Source of the DNA: Prevotella heparinolytica
Lineage (GTDB): Bacteria > Bacteroidota > Bacteroidia > Bacteroidales > Bacteroidaceae
Direction of reading: 5' to 3'
Length of the DNA: 64,000 nt
Assembly (NCBI RefSeq): GCF_004342845.1
Contig: NZ_SLXB01000001.1
Span: forward strand, 124,001 to 188,000
Each line of letters opens with the position of its first letter. Position 1 is the first letter of the stretch. This document shows, piece by piece, positions 1 through 8,753 of this stretch. Position numbers and translations under genes: made by a program. The notes beneath the pieces were generated by a model that was given only the letters and a program-made list of their open reading frames with translations, made no database searches and was not told where the DNA came from.

Positions 1-1837
1 TCTTCTGATAATTCAGCAGCAAGTCGATCGATTCGCGATCCCAAAAGTATGCCCTCGAACTAAGTTTATTGGGGCCATGATACTTGTTCTTGTTGTATTG
101 AATATCTTTACGGAAAGCATCGTACTCTTGATTGTTTCCCGTATATGCACCTTTTGCAGAGAGTTGAAGCCCATCTGTTATATGGTATTCCAGCTCAATG
201 TTTCCTGCAAAGTTCTGGTTTTTCCGGTTGATGGTCTGGTTCAGGTCGAGCCATGCTATGGGATTTCCATCACCGATGGTTCCGTATGTGCCGTCTTCGT
301 TCTTATAAGGAATCCATGGAGCTATGCGGTTGATTTGGCGTATGATTTGATCGGAGCCTCCGCCGATATACGAATTGTCGGCATCCTTATAATAATTGTT
401 GATATATGACATGCCGGAGCGTAGTGTAAACTTATCGGATAGGACAATGTCTATATTGGAGCGCATATTGAATTGTCGGCGGTTGCAATTGCGCATGATG
501 CCGTTTTGGTCGAGGAAACCGGCAGAAGTCATGTATTTTACATGTTCGTTACCGCCTGATACGCTTACGTTATGTTGGTTCATAAAGCCGCTGCCGTCAA
601 ATCCCAATTTATTCCAATCGGTATCGGGATAAGCAAAAGGATCGGAGCCATCTTTGAATTTCTTAATCTCTTCTTCGGTGAATCGGGGGGCGGCTCCGCT
701 ATTTTCCAAAGCCTTATTATAGTATTCGGCAGCATCGCCGGAGTGCATGCGCTCAACAAATCCTGTGGCTTTTTGCCACCCGATTTTACCAGAGTAGTTC
801 ACAGTTGCGCGTCCGGTCTTTCCGCGTTTGGTGGTAATAAGAATCACTCCATTGGCGGCTTTAGAGCCATAGATAGCGGCCGAAGCGGCATCTTTCAGTA
901 CGGAGATGGAGGCAATGTCATTGGGGTCGATTTGATTCATTGAGCCGGATTGGATACCGTCAATCAGAATATAGGGTGATGCGGAATTCCACGTGCCCAA
1001 TCCCCTGATGAGGATAGAAGCACCATCTTGTCCCGGACGCCCTTCACCTGAAGTAACTGTCATACCCGGAACAAGCCCTTGGAGGCCGGATGAAACAGAA
1101 GTAACCGGTCTGTCTGTCAGCTCTTTGCTATCAATGGATGCTACCGAGCCAGTAAGGTTGACTTTGACTTGCGAGCCATATCCTACTACTACTATTTCAT
1201 CAAGCAGTTCATTGTCTTCGTGCAGAACGATAGAGATGGGTTTGCCAATCATTGCTTTAACCTCCTCTTTTTTATATCCTATATAGGAGATTTCCAGTAA
1301 TGATTTGGCTGATAACACTGTAAGGGTGAAGTTCCCGTTTATATCGGTGGCCGTTCCGTTGGTCGTTCCTTTTTCAATCACTGTGGCTCCGATAATGGGC
1401 AATCCTTTGGTATCTTTTACCAAACCTTTTATGGTCAGGTTTTGCTGCAATGTTTCGTTTACCGCATTTGTTGCCGGAGACAGAATGATATGTTTGCCTT
1501 TAAGTCTGTAATGAATGTCTGTATCTGCAAAAATTTTATCGAGAACTTTACTGACGGTTTGTTTATCCACATTCACTGATACTGTTTTATTGATATTGAC
1601 TTGGTGGTTGTAGATAAATAGATATTCTGTCTGAAGCTCGATTTCATTCAGTATTTTTTCTAATAATACGTTGTTCATATTCAACGAAACTTTGGCATTT
1701 TGCGAATTTATATTTCCGGCATAAGAGCATAGTACGCAAAACATGATAAGTAGTGTGGAAATACGCATAACTCTAAAAGATTGTTTAAATCGGCATCCTT
1801 TCATCAATAGAAAGTGCTGAATCTGATATTTTTTCAT
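1..1837 (-). CDS. SusC/RagA-type TonB-dependent transporter with STN domain (3' end cut by window edge)
   Basis: Outer-membrane glycan importer of a Sus-like system, read on the minus strand from ATG 1837; the C-terminal half of the barrel lies outside the window. After a basic/hydrophobic signal segment (about residues 1-42) comes an STN (secretin/TonB N-terminal) domain at about 55-125. Then follow a carboxypeptidase-D-like beta domain (GLVKDTKGLPIIGATV), the usual ELLDEIVVVGYG linker, and a plug with LQGLVPGM and VLKDAASAAIYGSKAANG. An STN domain marks transporters that signal to a FecR anti-sigma factor, and the FecR and ECF sigma genes lie immediately upstream on the same strand. A second ATG at 1804 is a possible start. 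The family call is firm; the substrate is unknown. Confidence 0.93.
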   Translation of the reverse strand, partial: MKKYQIQHFLLMKGCRFKQSFRVMRISTLLIMFCVLCSYAGNINSQNAKVSLNMNNVLLEKILNEIELQTEYLFIYNHQVNINKTVSVNVDKQTVSKVLDKIFADTDIHYRLKGKHIILSPATNAVNETLQQNLTIKGLVKDTKGLPIIGATVIEKGTTNGTATDINGNFTLTVLSAKSLLEISYIGYKKEEVKAMIGKPISIVLHEDNELLDEIVVVGYGSQVKVNLTGSVASIDSKELTDRPVTSVSSGLQGLVPGMTVTSGEGRPGQDGASILIRGLGTWNSASPYILIDGIQSGSMNQIDPNDIASISVLKDAASAAIYGSKAANGVILITTKRGKTGRATVNYSGKIGWQKATGFVERMHSGDAAEYYNKALENSGAAPRFTEEEIKKFKDGSDPFAYPDTDWNKLGFDGSGFMNQHNVSVSGGNEHVKYMTSAGFLDQNGIMRNCNRRQFNMRSNIDIVLSDKFTLRSGMSYINNYYKDADNSYIGGGSDQIIRQINRIAPWIPYKNEDGTYGTIGDGNPIAWLDLNQTINRKNQNFAGNIELEYHITDGLQLSAKGAYTGNNQEYDAFRKDIQYNKNKYHGPNKLSSRAYFWDRESIDLLLNYQK

Positions 1838-1984
1838 AAATTAGCTTCGATTATGGTTAAACATTTAAGTTTTTAAGTGTTCTTTCTTAGTCGGGGCAGG
1901 TGTTGCAGCACTTGCCCTTTTTTAGCAATGGATTATGGTTTATTCATAGGCATATTGTTTTTTAAGGGTTCTGCAATGATGTGT

Positions 1985-2962
1985 TTATTCAATGGTGATT
2001 GTTTGCTGTTCCATGTCGTAGTGGAAAGTAAAGTGAAGATCGTTTTGCAGGATGCGCAGTGCATAGTCGATACCGTCTGTTTGACGGAACTTGCCGGTAT
2101 AAGAGTACTTTAAAACATTCTGATTCTTGACAAGTATTCTGGTGGCAAAGTATTTTTCAAAAGTTTGCATGATGTCGCTGAACGATTGGTTTCTTATACT
2201 GATTATTCCTTCTTTCCAGAGATAAGCATTATAGTCGGTCACGGTGCTTACTTTCAGACGTCCTTTTTCTAATGAGACCTTTTCGTGCGGTTTTAGTATA
2301 ACAGAATCGGGTTCTTTTCCTTTAGAAGTTACTTTTACGCTACCTTCCATCAAGCAGGTTTCAAATTTTGTTGTATGTGGATAGGCTTCTACATTGAAAT
2401 GAGTGCCCAACACTTCGATATCGCATTTGTCGGTTTCTACGATGAACGGATTTTTCGCCTGATGGGTCACTTCGAAATAGGCCTCTCCGTTCAGGGTTAC
2501 ACGTCTGAGACCGGAGGAAGCAAAAGATGTCGGGTATTTTAAGGTAGTGCAGGCATTGAGCCATACGGTTGTGCCGTCGGGCAGGGTTACCTGCGTGCGT
2601 TGTCCTGCCGGTGCATATACCGAGCATAAAGCCGGAATCATTTCATCGTGTGCGGTATATTGGTGATATATCTGTGTGACGAGAAACGTCAATATTACTG
2701 CTGCTGCTATTTTTATCAGATTACGGATTTGTATGCGCTTTGCTGGGGTTGCTTTTATATGCTTGGCATTCTCTTCTTCCTGTATGAAGTTGATCATATC
2801 GAAGAGTTTGCGTTGTGCATTGAATTCCCGTAAGTTCTCTTCCGAACGCTCCACCCATTCTTTTATTTCCATTCTTTCGTCAAGACTTGCTTCGCCGCTA
2901 AAAAAACGAAAAAGAGCCTCTTTCTGTACATATTGTGTGCTGTCTGCATATTGTTTTTTCAT
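1985..2962 (-). CDS. FecR-family anti-sigma factor
   Basis: Inner-membrane anti-sigma regulator. The N-terminal cytoplasmic part (about 1-80) would hold the sigma factor. A single membrane helix lies near residues 82-98 (NLIKIAAAVILTFLV). The periplasmic FecR domain at about 110-220 has the typical VTLPDGTTVWLNACTTLKYP and LNGEAYFEV motifs, and the C-terminal DUF4974-like segment ends in QQTITIE, as in many Bacteroides FecR proteins. It lies between the ECF sigma gene (51 bp away) and the STN-SusC (147 bp away), the order of a trans-envelope signalling operon. In this family, substrate passage through SusC relieves the anti-sigma. Confidence 0.95.
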   Translation of the reverse strand: MKKQYADSTQYVQKEALFRFFSGEASLDERMEIKEWVERSEENLREFNAQRKLFDMINFIQEEENAKHIKATPAKRIQIRNLIKIAAAVILTFLVTQIYHQYTAHDEMIPALCSVYAPAGQRTQVTLPDGTTVWLNACTTLKYPTSFASSGLRRVTLNGEAYFEVTHQAKNPFIVETDKCDIEVLGTHFNVEAYPHTTKFETCLMEGSVKVTSKGKEPDSVILKPHEKVSLEKGRLKVSTVTDYNAYLWKEGIISIRNQSFSDIMQTFEKYFATRILVKNQNVLKYSYTGKFRQTDGIDYALRILQNDLHFTFHYDMEQQTITIE

Positions 2963-3013
2963 TATAAGCAGATTTTGGGGGTTTATTATAATACAACTAC
3001 CCCCATCGTCCCC

Positions 3014-3583
3014 CTAGTGAGAAAAAGGAAAAAACAAGAAAAGGAAAGGAAAATAGTCTTTTAGCGATATTCGAAAAGCTTTCAATGCTTTACTTATATG
3101 GAACTCTACTCCTTTTACGGAAATGTTTGTAGCCGTGGCTATTTCGGAGTAGCTCTTTCCATCGAATCTGCTCATTATGAAAATTTGGCGGGTGCGTGCC
3201 GGAAGTGATTGTAGTGTCTCGTTAATTATTTGTCTTATTTCATTTGAGAAGAAATCTGTGGGGTCACAACTTTCCAATTGATTGATACGTGCATGTAGTT
3301 CCCACTTCTGATATTCTGTCAGACTGATAGAAGCGGTATCTACCACACGTTGGTGTTTCAAATGGTTGAGACATTTGTTCTTGATGGAAGTCAGTATGTA
3401 AGAAGCAGCCTCTTTTTCTGAGCAGAGCAGATTCTTTTCCCAGAAATCGGAAAAAGCGTCTGCCGTAAGGTCGGCTGCTACTGTGTAATCGTGTACATAA
3501 GTGAATGCAAACCGCAAAAAGGCCGTTTTGTATGTGCGGTAAACGGTGTTGAACAACGATTCATATTCTATGCTTCTATTCAT
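3014..3583 (-). CDS. ECF-type RNA polymerase sigma factor (RpoE/FecI-like)
   Basis: A 189-residue sigma factor. Region 2 lies at about 15-85 (FAFTYVHDYTVAADLTADAF), and region 4 with its helix-turn-helix at about 130-180 (LQSLPARTRQIFIMSRFDG, then YSEIATATNISVKGVEFHIS). It is first in the sigma/FecR/SusC run on the minus strand and probably drives that operon when the anti-sigma is released. Codon use and length are ordinary for Bacteroides ECF factors attached to glycan loci. Confidence 0.94.
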   Translation of the reverse strand: MNRSIEYESLFNTVYRTYKTAFLRFAFTYVHDYTVAADLTADAFSDFWEKNLLCSEKEAASYILTSIKNKCLNHLKHQRVVDTASISLTEYQKWELHARINQLESCDPTDFFSNEIRQIINETLQSLPARTRQIFIMSRFDGKSYSEIATATNISVKGVEFHISKALKAFRISLKDYFPFLFLFFPFSH

Positions 3584-3693
3584 TATGGTGATAAAAGAAT
3601 TTCGGTTGGGTAATCATTGGCAAAGATATCTGTTAACCTGAATTCTAAGACCTCAGGTTATTAATATTTACCTGTGATGCAAGTGCGAGCATA

Positions 3694-4116
3694 TCATTTC
3701 GGTGCTCTCATCTCCAGCGCCTTGTTCTCCGCCGCCTCCATCTGTTCCCGTTCGCCCGGCCCTTTGTCGTTGATACCGCAAAGGTGGAGGATGCCGTGGA
3801 TGACGACGCGGTGCAATTCTCTTTCATAATCATTGCCGGCAAACTGTTCCGCATTGGTGCGCACGGTGTCGAGGCTGATGAAGAGGTCGCCGTTGAGGCG
3901 GTTTCCCTCGCAGTAGTCGAAGGTGATGATGTCCGTGTAATAGTCGTGTTGCAGATAGTGGCGGTTCACTTCAAGGATTTTCTCGTCCGAACAGAAGATA
4001 TAGGCGATTTCACCGATTCTTTTGTCGTATGAGGCGGCCACGGACCTGATCCATTCCGTTGTCTCGCGTTTCTTGAGGGCGGGCATTTCGATGCCTTCAG
4101 CGTGGTAGCTAATCAT
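3694..4116 (-). CDS. ybeY: Endoribonuclease YbeY (16S rRNA maturation)
   Basis: A 140-residue metal-dependent RNase of the UPF0054 family, used in 16S rRNA 3'-end maturation and ribosome quality control in the cytoplasm. The metal site is visible as HGILHLCGIND, with H107 and H111. The position usually filled by the third His holds Asp117, which I recall as common in Bacteroidetes YbeY. The conserved TDIITFDY and NGDLFISLDTV segments precede it. It follows the Gate-domain gene on the same strand after a 152-bp gap containing a low-complexity tract. Confidence 0.93.
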   Translation of the reverse strand: MISYHAEGIEMPALKKRETTEWIRSVAASYDKRIGEIAYIFCSDEKILEVNRHYLQHDYYTDIITFDYCEGNRLNGDLFISLDTVRTNAEQFAGNDYERELHRVVIHGILHLCGINDKGPGEREQMEAAENKALEMRAPK

Positions 4117-4189
4117 GTCTGTATATCGTTTTTTAATATTTCGTTTCCTTTCCGGTTTCTAATAATCCCTCATCGCCCACATACAGCCT

Positions 4190-4266
4190 GACATCTGACA
4201 TCTCTTACGTCTCTTATGTCTTGTTTCTCTAACGTCTAACATCTTACGCCTCTTCCCTCTACCATC
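4190..4266. repeat. Low-complexity tract of degenerate ACATCT/ACGTCT words
   Basis: Between the Gate-domain gene and ybeY, about eight copies of a word like ACATCT, ACGTCT, ATGTCT or ACGCCT follow one another at irregular 7-, 9- and 16-bp steps (starts at 4191, 4198, 4207, 4216, 4232, 4239, 4246). The period is not 22 bp, so I keep it apart from the phased arrays. I see no hairpin, and its function is unknown. Confidence 0.5.
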
Positions 4267-4268
4267 TG

Positions 4269-5510
4269 TCAAACCTCCCCGAAGAAGAAAATATAACTGA
4301 TGATGATGGCGGCGATGATGCCGGAGAAGTCGGCAATCAGACCGCAGGTCACGGCATTGCGTGTTTTGGTGATGCCCACGCTGCCGAAATATACGGCAAG
4401 GATGTAGAACGTGGTGTCCGAAGCCCCACGGGCCACGCAACTCATGCGGCCCACGAACGAGTCGGCTCCATACTGCTTCATGGTGTCAATCATCAACCCG
4501 TTGGCTCCGCTGCCGCTCAGTGACTTCATCAGGGCGGTGGGCAAAGCTCCTACGAAACTCGTGTCCACTCCGAGCAGCCCTACGGCACGGCCGATACCGT
4601 CTATCAATAAATCCATTGCTCCGGAAGTGCGAAAAACGGCGATTCCAACGAGGAAAGCCACTAAATAAGGTATGATGCGCACGGCGGTGGTGAAACCCTC
4701 TTTCGCTCCTTCGATGAAGGCGTCGTACACATTGATTTTCTTCCACAATCCCCAAAGGATGAACAGCAGGATGATGGAGAACAGCAGGATGTTGGCTATC
4801 AGGGTGGAGTATGTGCCCATTTCGGTACGCTCGATGCGTGTAAACAGATAAACCAGTGCGGCGAAAAAGAGGCTGATGCAGCCTATCAGGATGAGTATGG
4901 GCTTGTTCAGCAGGTTGATGCGCTGGGCTATGCTGACGGCGATTACACCGACAAGGGTAGAGACGGCGGTCGTTATCAGTGTGGGGATGAAGATATCCGT
5001 GGGCTGTGCCGCACCCATCTGCGCGCGATACATCATGATGCTGACAGGGATAAGTATCAGCCCCGAAGTGTTGAGCACGAGGAACATTACCATCGGGTTG
5101 GTGGCGGTGTCTTTCTTGGGGTTGAGCTCCTGAAGCTCTTTCATGGCTTTCAGCCCCATGGGCGTGGCGGCATTATCCAATCCCAGCATATTGGCGGAGA
5201 GGTTCATGAAAATGGAACCCATGGCGGGATGTCCTTTCGGTATTTCGGGGAAGAGGCGGCAGAACACCGGGCTCAGCCAGCGCGAAAGCGCATTGATCAT
5301 GCCGCTGTTTTCGCCTATCTTCATCACGCCCAGCCAGAGGGCGAGTATTCCCGTCAATCCCAAAGATATCTCGAACGCTGTTTTGGAAGAGGAGAACGTG
5401 GAGTTGACAAGTTCCGTGAATATCTCCGTGTCGCCCATGAAGATGAGCCGGCAAAGGGCCACGATGAATGCGATGACGAAAAATGCTACCCAGATATAAT
5501 TTAAAACCAT
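4269..5510 (-). CDS. Gate-domain (nucleoside-recognition / SpmA-SpmB-like) membrane protein
   Basis: A 413-residue polytopic inner-membrane protein that joins two Gate (nucleoside recognition) halves, the equivalents of SpmA and SpmB in spore formers. Half one (about 45-210) has MNLSANMLGLDNAATPMGLKA (shown in part: NLSANMLGLDNAATPMG). Half two (about 275-410) has LPTALMKSLSGSGANGLM and ARGASDTTFYILAVYFGSVG, both family signatures. Fused SpmAB proteins are widespread in Bacteroidetes that do not sporulate; their substrate is not established. It starts 27 bp after the M28 peptidase gene, so the two are probably co-transcribed. Confidence 0.88.
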   Translation of the reverse strand: MVLNYIWVAFFVIAFIVALCRLIFMGDTEIFTELVNSTFSSSKTAFEISLGLTGILALWLGVMKIGENSGMINALSRWLSPVFCRLFPEIPKGHPAMGSIFMNLSANMLGLDNAATPMGLKAMKELQELNPKKDTATNPMVMFLVLNTSGLILIPVSIMMYRAQMGAAQPTDIFIPTLITTAVSTLVGVIAVSIAQRINLLNKPILILIGCISLFFAALVYLFTRIERTEMGTYSTLIANILLFSIILLFILWGLWKKINVYDAFIEGAKEGFTTAVRIIPYLVAFLVGIAVFRTSGAMDLLIDGIGRAVGLLGVDTSFVGALPTALMKSLSGSGANGLMIDTMKQYGADSFVGRMSCVARGASDTTFYILAVYFGSVGITKTRNAVTCGLIADFSGIIAAIIISYIFFFGEV

Positions 5511-5537
5511 GTATCGTTACGTTGTTTTGTATATGGA

Positions 5538-6539
5538 TTAATAGTTGTTCTCGTTGGCGAGGTTCCATGCGTTGAGAAACGCCGCTTTGGTTATTTCGAC
5601 CACTTTTTCCCAGTTCAGGCGGTCGGCATGGTCCGAAGGGCGGTGGTAGTCGGGATGTCCGTCCGTGTGATACCAGATGACGGGGATGCCTTGCAGGGCA
5701 AAGGAGGCGTTGTCGCTTCCGCCTACGGGATTGTCCCAGGCACGGTAGTCGGGTTGCAGCTTCAGTCCGTGGCGTGCAACGTCCTGCTTCAGCCAGTCGC
5801 CGAAAGCGGGGTGGCCGGCGGTATAGAAGTAGACTACGTGTTGCGGTTGTTCGGGCTTGTTGTTCCGGCCTATCATGTCGAAGTTGAGGTAGCCTTTCAC
5901 TTGGCTGATGAAGGGGGATGTCTGTACGAAATACCGGGAGCCGAGCAGTCCTTTCTCTTCGCCGTCCCAGAAAGCGAAGACAACCGTTCGCAACGGTCGG
6001 TGCCCCGAAGCCCGGAATGCGCGTGCTATCTGCAATACGGCCGAAACGCCCGAAGCATTGTCGTCGGCGCCGTTGTATATGGCATCATCGGCAAGGGTGC
6101 AGTCCATGCCCAGATGGTCGAAGTGCGCACCTACCACTACATACTCATCGCTACGCCGCCCCGGAATGACTCCTAACACGTTGCTCATGTGCAACGAACG
6201 GTACACGCCTTGTTTCAAACGGACGACGGAGTCGGGGTGTACTTCCCATCTGTCCCGTTGCCGGCGTTCTTTGCCGCATGCCTCGAAAGGTTGGTAATAC
6301 GTGCTATCTAACGGCTCAATACCGGCTTCTTTCAGGCAGGAGGCCAAGTAGCGTGCCGCTATGCGTGCACCGTGCGTGCCGGCTTCGCGTCCTTGCAGCT
6401 CGTCGTCGGCCAAAAAGCGTACAATGGCTTCGGCCGAAGCGCGGTTGATGCTTTGCAGTCCTTTTTCTTGCGGTGATTGCGCATGCAAGGACAACGTGAA
6501 GGAAAGGCAACAGATTATTCCTAAAAAGACTTTATACAT
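5538..6539 (-). CDS. M28-family zinc aminopeptidase, exported
   Basis: A 333-residue secreted or periplasmic metallopeptidase with a cleavable signal peptide (residues 1-20, ending SLHAQ). The M28 co-catalytic zinc ligands can be followed: GAHFDHLG (His/Asp), NGADDNASG (bridging Asp), WDGEEKGLLGS (Glu pair), NFDMIGR (Asp) and YHTDGHPDYHRPSDHAD (final His). The protein probably removes N-terminal residues from peptides outside the cytoplasm. It is first in a probable minus-strand operon with the Gate-domain protein and YbeY, and is divergent from the AlkD-like gene. Confidence 0.92.
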   Translation of the reverse strand: MYKVFLGIICCLSFTLSLHAQSPQEKGLQSINRASAEAIVRFLADDELQGREAGTHGARIAARYLASCLKEAGIEPLDSTYYQPFEACGKERRQRDRWEVHPDSVVRLKQGVYRSLHMSNVLGVIPGRRSDEYVVVGAHFDHLGMDCTLADDAIYNGADDNASGVSAVLQIARAFRASGHRPLRTVVFAFWDGEEKGLLGSRYFVQTSPFISQVKGYLNFDMIGRNNKPEQPQHVVYFYTAGHPAFGDWLKQDVARHGLKLQPDYRAWDNPVGGSDNASFALQGIPVIWYHTDGHPDYHRPSDHADRLNWEKVVEITKAAFLNAWNLANENNY

Positions 6540-6618
6540 CGTTGTACGGTTTTATGGATGGTACACATAATCAGTTGCAAAATTACGGATAACTTTCGAT
6601 AGTTCTATATAAATATAG

Positions 6619-6626
6619 TATTTTTG
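6619..6626 (+). promoter_or_regulatory. Bacteroides -7 box (TATTTTTG) for the AlkD-like gene
   Basis: TATTTTTG matches the primary-sigma -7 consensus TAnnTTTG, 45 bp before the ATG at 6671. The -33 TTTG is weak (a TTTC lies at about the right distance). Confidence 0.5.
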
Positions 6627-6670
6627 TCTGCTGACGAATGTATTCGGAATAAGTGTAAATGAAATAGCGA

Positions 6671-7441
6671 ATGATGAAAAAGAAGAGTGACACACCGGAA
6701 GGCGTTGATTTGAAGTGTCTCCTTTCGGCGGAGGAAGTGGCCGAAAGAGTAGCCTGCATACAGCAAGAGTTGGAAGCATATATCGACCCTGTAAAGAAAG
6801 AGGTTCTGCCCCGTTTCTTCAAGATCGGAAAGGGGCAGTATGGCGAAGGCGACAAGTTTCTGGGTGTGATTGTGCCTAATACGCGTTTGGTGGCCAAGAT
6901 GCACAAGGACGAGCCTTTCGGGGTGATGGCGGCATTGCTGCAAAGCCCATGGCACGAATGCAGGCTCTGTGCTTTGCTGATGTTGCTGGAACGCTTTAAA
7001 AAGAGCGATGAAAAGGGAAGAAAATCAATCTACGAGTTCTACCTTTCGCAAACCTCTCGCATCAATAACTGGGATTTGGTGGACTTGTCCGCTCCCGGCA
7101 TCGTGGGCGAGTACTTGAAAGACAAATCGCGCGATGAATTGTATCGCTTGGCGGACAGCCCGTTGCTTTGGGAGCGGCGCATAGCGGTGGTGGCCACCTA
7201 TACGCTTATCAAAAACCACGATTTCATCGATATTCTGGCTCTTTCCGAGCGCCTGCTCCACCATAAGCACGACCTGATGCAGAAAGCCGTGGGCTGGATG
7301 CTTCGCGAAATGGGCAAGCGCGACAAGGACTTGTTGGTGCAATTTCTGGAGAAGCATTGCAAGACGATGCCCCGCACCATGCTGCGCTATGCCATCGAGA
7401 AGTTTCCGGAAGAGGAGCGGAGGGAATTCATGAAGCGTTGA
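6671..7441 (+). CDS. AlkD-like DNA alkylation repair protein (HEAT-like repeats)
   Basis: A 256-residue cytoplasmic protein of the DNA-alkylation-repair (AlkD/AlkC) superfamily, whose studied members are glycosylases for N3/N7-alkylated purines. Visible signatures are RFFKIGKGQYGEGDKFLGV near 48-66, INNWDLVDLSAP near 137-148, SPLLWERRIAVVAT near 167-180 and KAVGWMLREMG near 207-217. These match the classic family blocks, including the WDLVD motif and the Trp/Arg pair near the lesion pocket. It is transcribed divergently from the M28 gene. Confidence 0.93.
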   Translation: MMKKKSDTPEGVDLKCLLSAEEVAERVACIQQELEAYIDPVKKEVLPRFFKIGKGQYGEGDKFLGVIVPNTRLVAKMHKDEPFGVMAALLQSPWHECRLCALLMLLERFKKSDEKGRKSIYEFYLSQTSRINNWDLVDLSAPGIVGEYLKDKSRDELYRLADSPLLWERRIAVVATYTLIKNHDFIDILALSERLLHHKHDLMQKAVGWMLREMGKRDKDLLVQFLEKHCKTMPRTMLRYAIEKFPEEERREFMKR

Positions 7442-7454
7442 TTTATGTGCTTTC

Positions 7455-7488
7455 TTTGTTAGGAATTCGGTAAGATATCTTATATTTG
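7455..7488 (+). promoter_or_regulatory. Promoter (-33 TTTG, -7 TATATTTG) of the DUF4348 gene
   Basis: TTTG at 7455-7458 and TATATTTG at 7481-7488 are 22 bp apart, close to the Bacteroides -33/-7 arrangement, and lie 24 bp before the ATG at 7512. Confidence 0.6.
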
Positions 7489-7511
7489 CGCCCATAAAAA
7501 CAACCTGTTTT

Positions 7512-8030
7512 ATGATGAAGGCAATTCGCTATGCGCTGTGCCTGTTCGCAGTGCTTTTGCTGTCGGTTTCGAGTGGGCGGGCAGCAGCCGATGAGGAAGA
7601 TTTCAATACATTCCTCAGGAATTTCACATCCGGTGCTTCCTTCCAGTATTCCCGCATCAAGTTTCCGCTGAAGTCGCCCATTGTCTTGCTGAAGGACGAC
7701 GGAGAGACGGAACAGACTTTCCCCTTCACCCGCGAGAAGTGGGCCTTGCTGGACGAGGAGACCTTGAAAGAGGGAAAGATTACGGAAGAGGAGGGTGGTG
7801 TCTACATCTCCCACTTCACGGTGGACGAGCCTGCCCATAAGGAGTTCGAAGCCGGGTACGATGAGTCCGAAGCCTCGCTGCGTGTGGTCTTCGAGCGGAT
7901 AGGCGGCAAATGGTACGTCACCGACTGCTATATCGACTGGTATAACTCCGACCTCCCCATCAGCGAACTCAAAGAAACCATCCGTATGGTGCAGGAAGAG
8001 AACAAGGCATTCGAGAAACTGCATCCTTAA
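7512..8030 (+). CDS. DUF4348-like exported protein of unknown function
   Basis: A 172-residue protein with a signal peptide (about 1-25, ending GRAAA). The mature part begins DEEDFNTFLRNFTSGASFQ, has WALLDEETL in the middle and ends with GGKWYVTDCYIDW. These fit the Bacteroidetes family DUF4348 as I recall it. It is probably periplasmic. No catalytic motif is visible. It has its own promoter and is followed by about 720 bp without a gene. Confidence 0.72.
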   Translation: MMKAIRYALCLFAVLLLSVSSGRAAADEEDFNTFLRNFTSGASFQYSRIKFPLKSPIVLLKDDGETEQTFPFTREKWALLDEETLKEGKITEEEGGVYISHFTVDEPAHKEFEAGYDESEASLRVVFERIGGKWYVTDCYIDWYNSDLPISELKETIRMVQEENKAFEKLHP

Positions 8031-8145
8031 ATGTGTGCTTTCCCCGCTTCATCATCCCTGCTGTGTGTAAGCTTTCTTTGCCTTGCTGCCTTTCGGGGTG
8101 TTTTCCCCCTCTTCTTCGGAACAAACAAGCGGAAAAACGCACGCC

Positions 8146-8255
8146 CACAAACACAAGTCCTTGTCCTGACAAAGGCAAGTCCTTGTGCTGACAGACACTT
8201 CTGTCTGTCGTGACAAACATTTGTGTCTGACGGCACGGCTGCAAGCCTCTGTCGG
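8146..8255. repeat. Phased 22-bp array, family 1 (five units)
   Basis: Five degenerate units start exactly 22 bp apart at 8146, 8168, 8190, 8212 and 8234. Most start GACA and carry a near-palindromic core such as ACAAGTCCTTGT or ACAGACACTTCTGTCTGT. The array begins 116 bp after the stop of the DUF4348 gene. The same unit family recurs at 13688, 26957 and 43914. Apart from this array, the one at 8311 and the susC promoter, I see nothing in the 8031-8753 gap. Confidence 0.8.
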
Positions 8256-8310
8256 CTCTGCTTCGTTCCCCTTTGCATGAATCTTCTTTCTGCAAATCTT
8301 ACCTTCCCTG

Positions 8311-8442
8311 AAGTGTGGGCTGATGCTTTCCGAAGTGTGGGCATACGTGCTCCGAAGTGTGGGCTTGCATTCGCCCAAGTGTGGGCTTGTGTCTGCTCAA
8401 GTGTGGGCTTAGGATTGATTAAATGTGGGCTTACGTTTCTTT
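8311..8442. repeat. Phased 22-bp array, family 3 (six units, core AAGTGTGGGC)
   Basis: The core AAGTGTGGGC starts at 8311, 8333, 8355, 8377 and 8399, with a variant AAATGTGGGC at 8421: six copies at exactly 22-bp steps. The 12 bp between cores vary freely except for a TT or TG at the left edge. It lies 55 bp after the family-1 array and 170 bp before the HTCS-type operator of the susC gene. Confidence 0.9.
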
Positions 8443-8611
8443 CAAGATGAGTTTCCACTTTTCTCCTGTTAAGAAGTTGAATATCTTTTGATTATAGAAC
8501 AGTGCGCTCTCCTTTGGATTCCGGGCGGTTCCGTTTTTCTTCGTTTACTTTTACGTACTTCTTGTTTGTGGCTTTCGGAGTATCAGAAGACGTTTTGTTC
8601 CATCTTTTGCC

Positions 8612-8683
8612 CGTGTTTTGTACGAATTCGTACAAAACACGAACGATTCTCCAACCCATCCCCCTCATTCATCCCTACATTTG
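8612..8683 (+). promoter_or_regulatory. susC promoter with 30-bp perfect palindrome (candidate HTCS operator)
   Basis: A perfect 30-bp palindrome (8612-8641) is centred on GTACGAATTCGTAC (8620-8633). Six bases after that 14-mer comes CGAACGATT (8640-8648), then 27 bp, then the -7 box TACATTTG (8676-8683). The second susC promoter (24749-24813) has the same parts with the same spacing. No good -33 TTTG is visible, as expected for an activator-dependent promoter. ATG is at 8754. Confidence 0.72.
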
Positions 8684-8753
8684 CAATGCTATTCGCTCAA
8701 AGTGGCGAATGTAGTGAAACAATCTTTATTAATAATCTACAAAATTCATACTT

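Noticed and set aside
8146..8442. CRISPR array
   Set aside because: Units are only 22 bp, repeats are degenerate, the spacing leaves no spacer of usual length, and no cas genes are in the window.
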